A DNA stretch of 8,732 nucleotides from Cytophagales bacterium (lineage in GTDB: Bacteria; Bacteroidota; Bacteroidia; Cytophagales; UBA9547): NCBI GenBank assembly GCA_013298205.1, contig JAAFJZ010000086.1:1-8732 (forward strand), written 5' to 3'. The translations under genes were made by a program, and so were the position numbers. This document shows, piece after piece, positions 8,541 to 8,732 of the stretch. Numbering within the stretch: the first letter of the stretch is position 1; every line of letters begins with the position of its first letter. The notes beneath the pieces were generated by a model. That model was not told the origin of the DNA. It worked only from the letters and a program-made list of their open reading frames with translations, and made no database searches.

Positions 8541-8543
8541 TTA
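8538..8543 (-). other. Zero-spacer stop/start junction TAAATG between the TonB-domain gene and rlmI
   Basis: On the minus strand the TonB-domain gene ends in TAA (8543-8541) and the rlmI ATG follows at once (8540-8538). The preceding coding sequence, ...CGTTTAAGCAATCCC, has no AGGAGG-like site. This arrangement favours translation of rlmI by ribosomes finishing the upstream gene. That is an inference from spacing. Confidence 0.6.
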
Positions 8544-8732
8544 GGGATTGCTTAAACGAAATTTTACGGGAACTATCATTACTTGCTTTACAATTTTACC
8601 TTTTTCCACAGCAGGTCTCCATTTTGGAGCTTCCATAACAACTTTAATAGCAGCTTCTTCACATCCGTATCCAAAACCTTTACTTACTTCAGCATTTTCA
8701 ATTTTGCCATCCAATCCTACAGTAAATTTAAT
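8541..8732 (-). CDS. TonB C-terminal-domain protein (N-terminal part off the window)
   Basis: This frame, too short to stand out by length, runs from the right edge to a TAA and encodes the last 63 residues of a protein. The peptide begins IKFTVGLDGKIENAEVSKG and continues through GYGCEEAAIKVVMEAPKWRP to VMIVPVKFRLSNP. It matches the TonB C-terminal domain pattern: a V-x-x-DGK strand, a G-x-G-C-x-x-AA helix start, a P-K-W-x-P-A turn, a K-G-K loop and a final P-V-x-F-x-L strand. TonB-type proteins in the periplasm pass proton-motive-force energy to outer-membrane receptors, but Bacteroidota also carry many proteins with a TonB C-terminal domain whose receptor is unknown. Whether this one has the usual N-terminal membrane anchor and proline-rich linker, or another domain such as a peptidase, cannot be seen. 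It lies directly upstream of rlmI and is probably co-transcribed with it. Confidence 0.85.
   Translation of the reverse strand: MKFTVGLDGKIENAEVSKGFGYGCEEAAIKVVMEAPKWRPAVEKGKIVKQVMIVPVKFRLSNP

Overview
The window looks like an ordinary chromosomal segment of a low-GC member of the Bacteroidota. The support is the AT-rich, A-heavy coding sequence, A/T-rich leaders without clear Shine-Dalgarno sites, a TonB C-terminal-domain gene of the kind abundant in that phylum, and the family types of all five genes. The phylum is an inference; there is no rRNA or other marker gene. No RNA genes, CRISPR arrays, insertion sequences, long repeats or phage genes were seen.

Layout: two gene groups face each other. 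On the plus strand are (1) the large C-terminal part of an SbcC/Rad50-type DNA repair ATPase, cut by the left edge; (2) after 12 bases, a 1068-residue fusion of a UvrD-type SF1 helicase and a RecB/AddB-like PD-(D/E)XK nuclease with four cysteines placed to hold an Fe-S cluster; and (3) after 3 bases, a YheT-family alpha/beta hydrolase. On the minus strand, reading in from the right edge, are (4) the last 63 codons of a TonB C-terminal-domain protein and (5) directly abutting it (stop codon then ATG, no spacer), an RlmI-type 23S rRNA cytosine methyltransferase. The groups converge on a 108-base AT-rich gap (7266-7373).

Function: genes 1 and 2 form a plausible DNA-end processing pair. SbcC (with SbcD, probably just upstream) opens hairpins and protein-blocked ends, and the helicase-nuclease could unwind and degrade or resect duplex ends, like AddAB or AdnAB. 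The hydrolase has no obvious link to repair and may only share the transcript. The minus-strand pair joins a ribosome-modifying enzyme to an envelope protein, again probably co-transcription rather than shared function.

The window does not reveal a clearly new system. The points most worth a second look are the single-chain helicase-nuclease beside sbcC with its unusual cysteine spacing, the sharp GC swings inside sbcC that follow functional constraint, and the zero-spacing TonB/rlmI junction.
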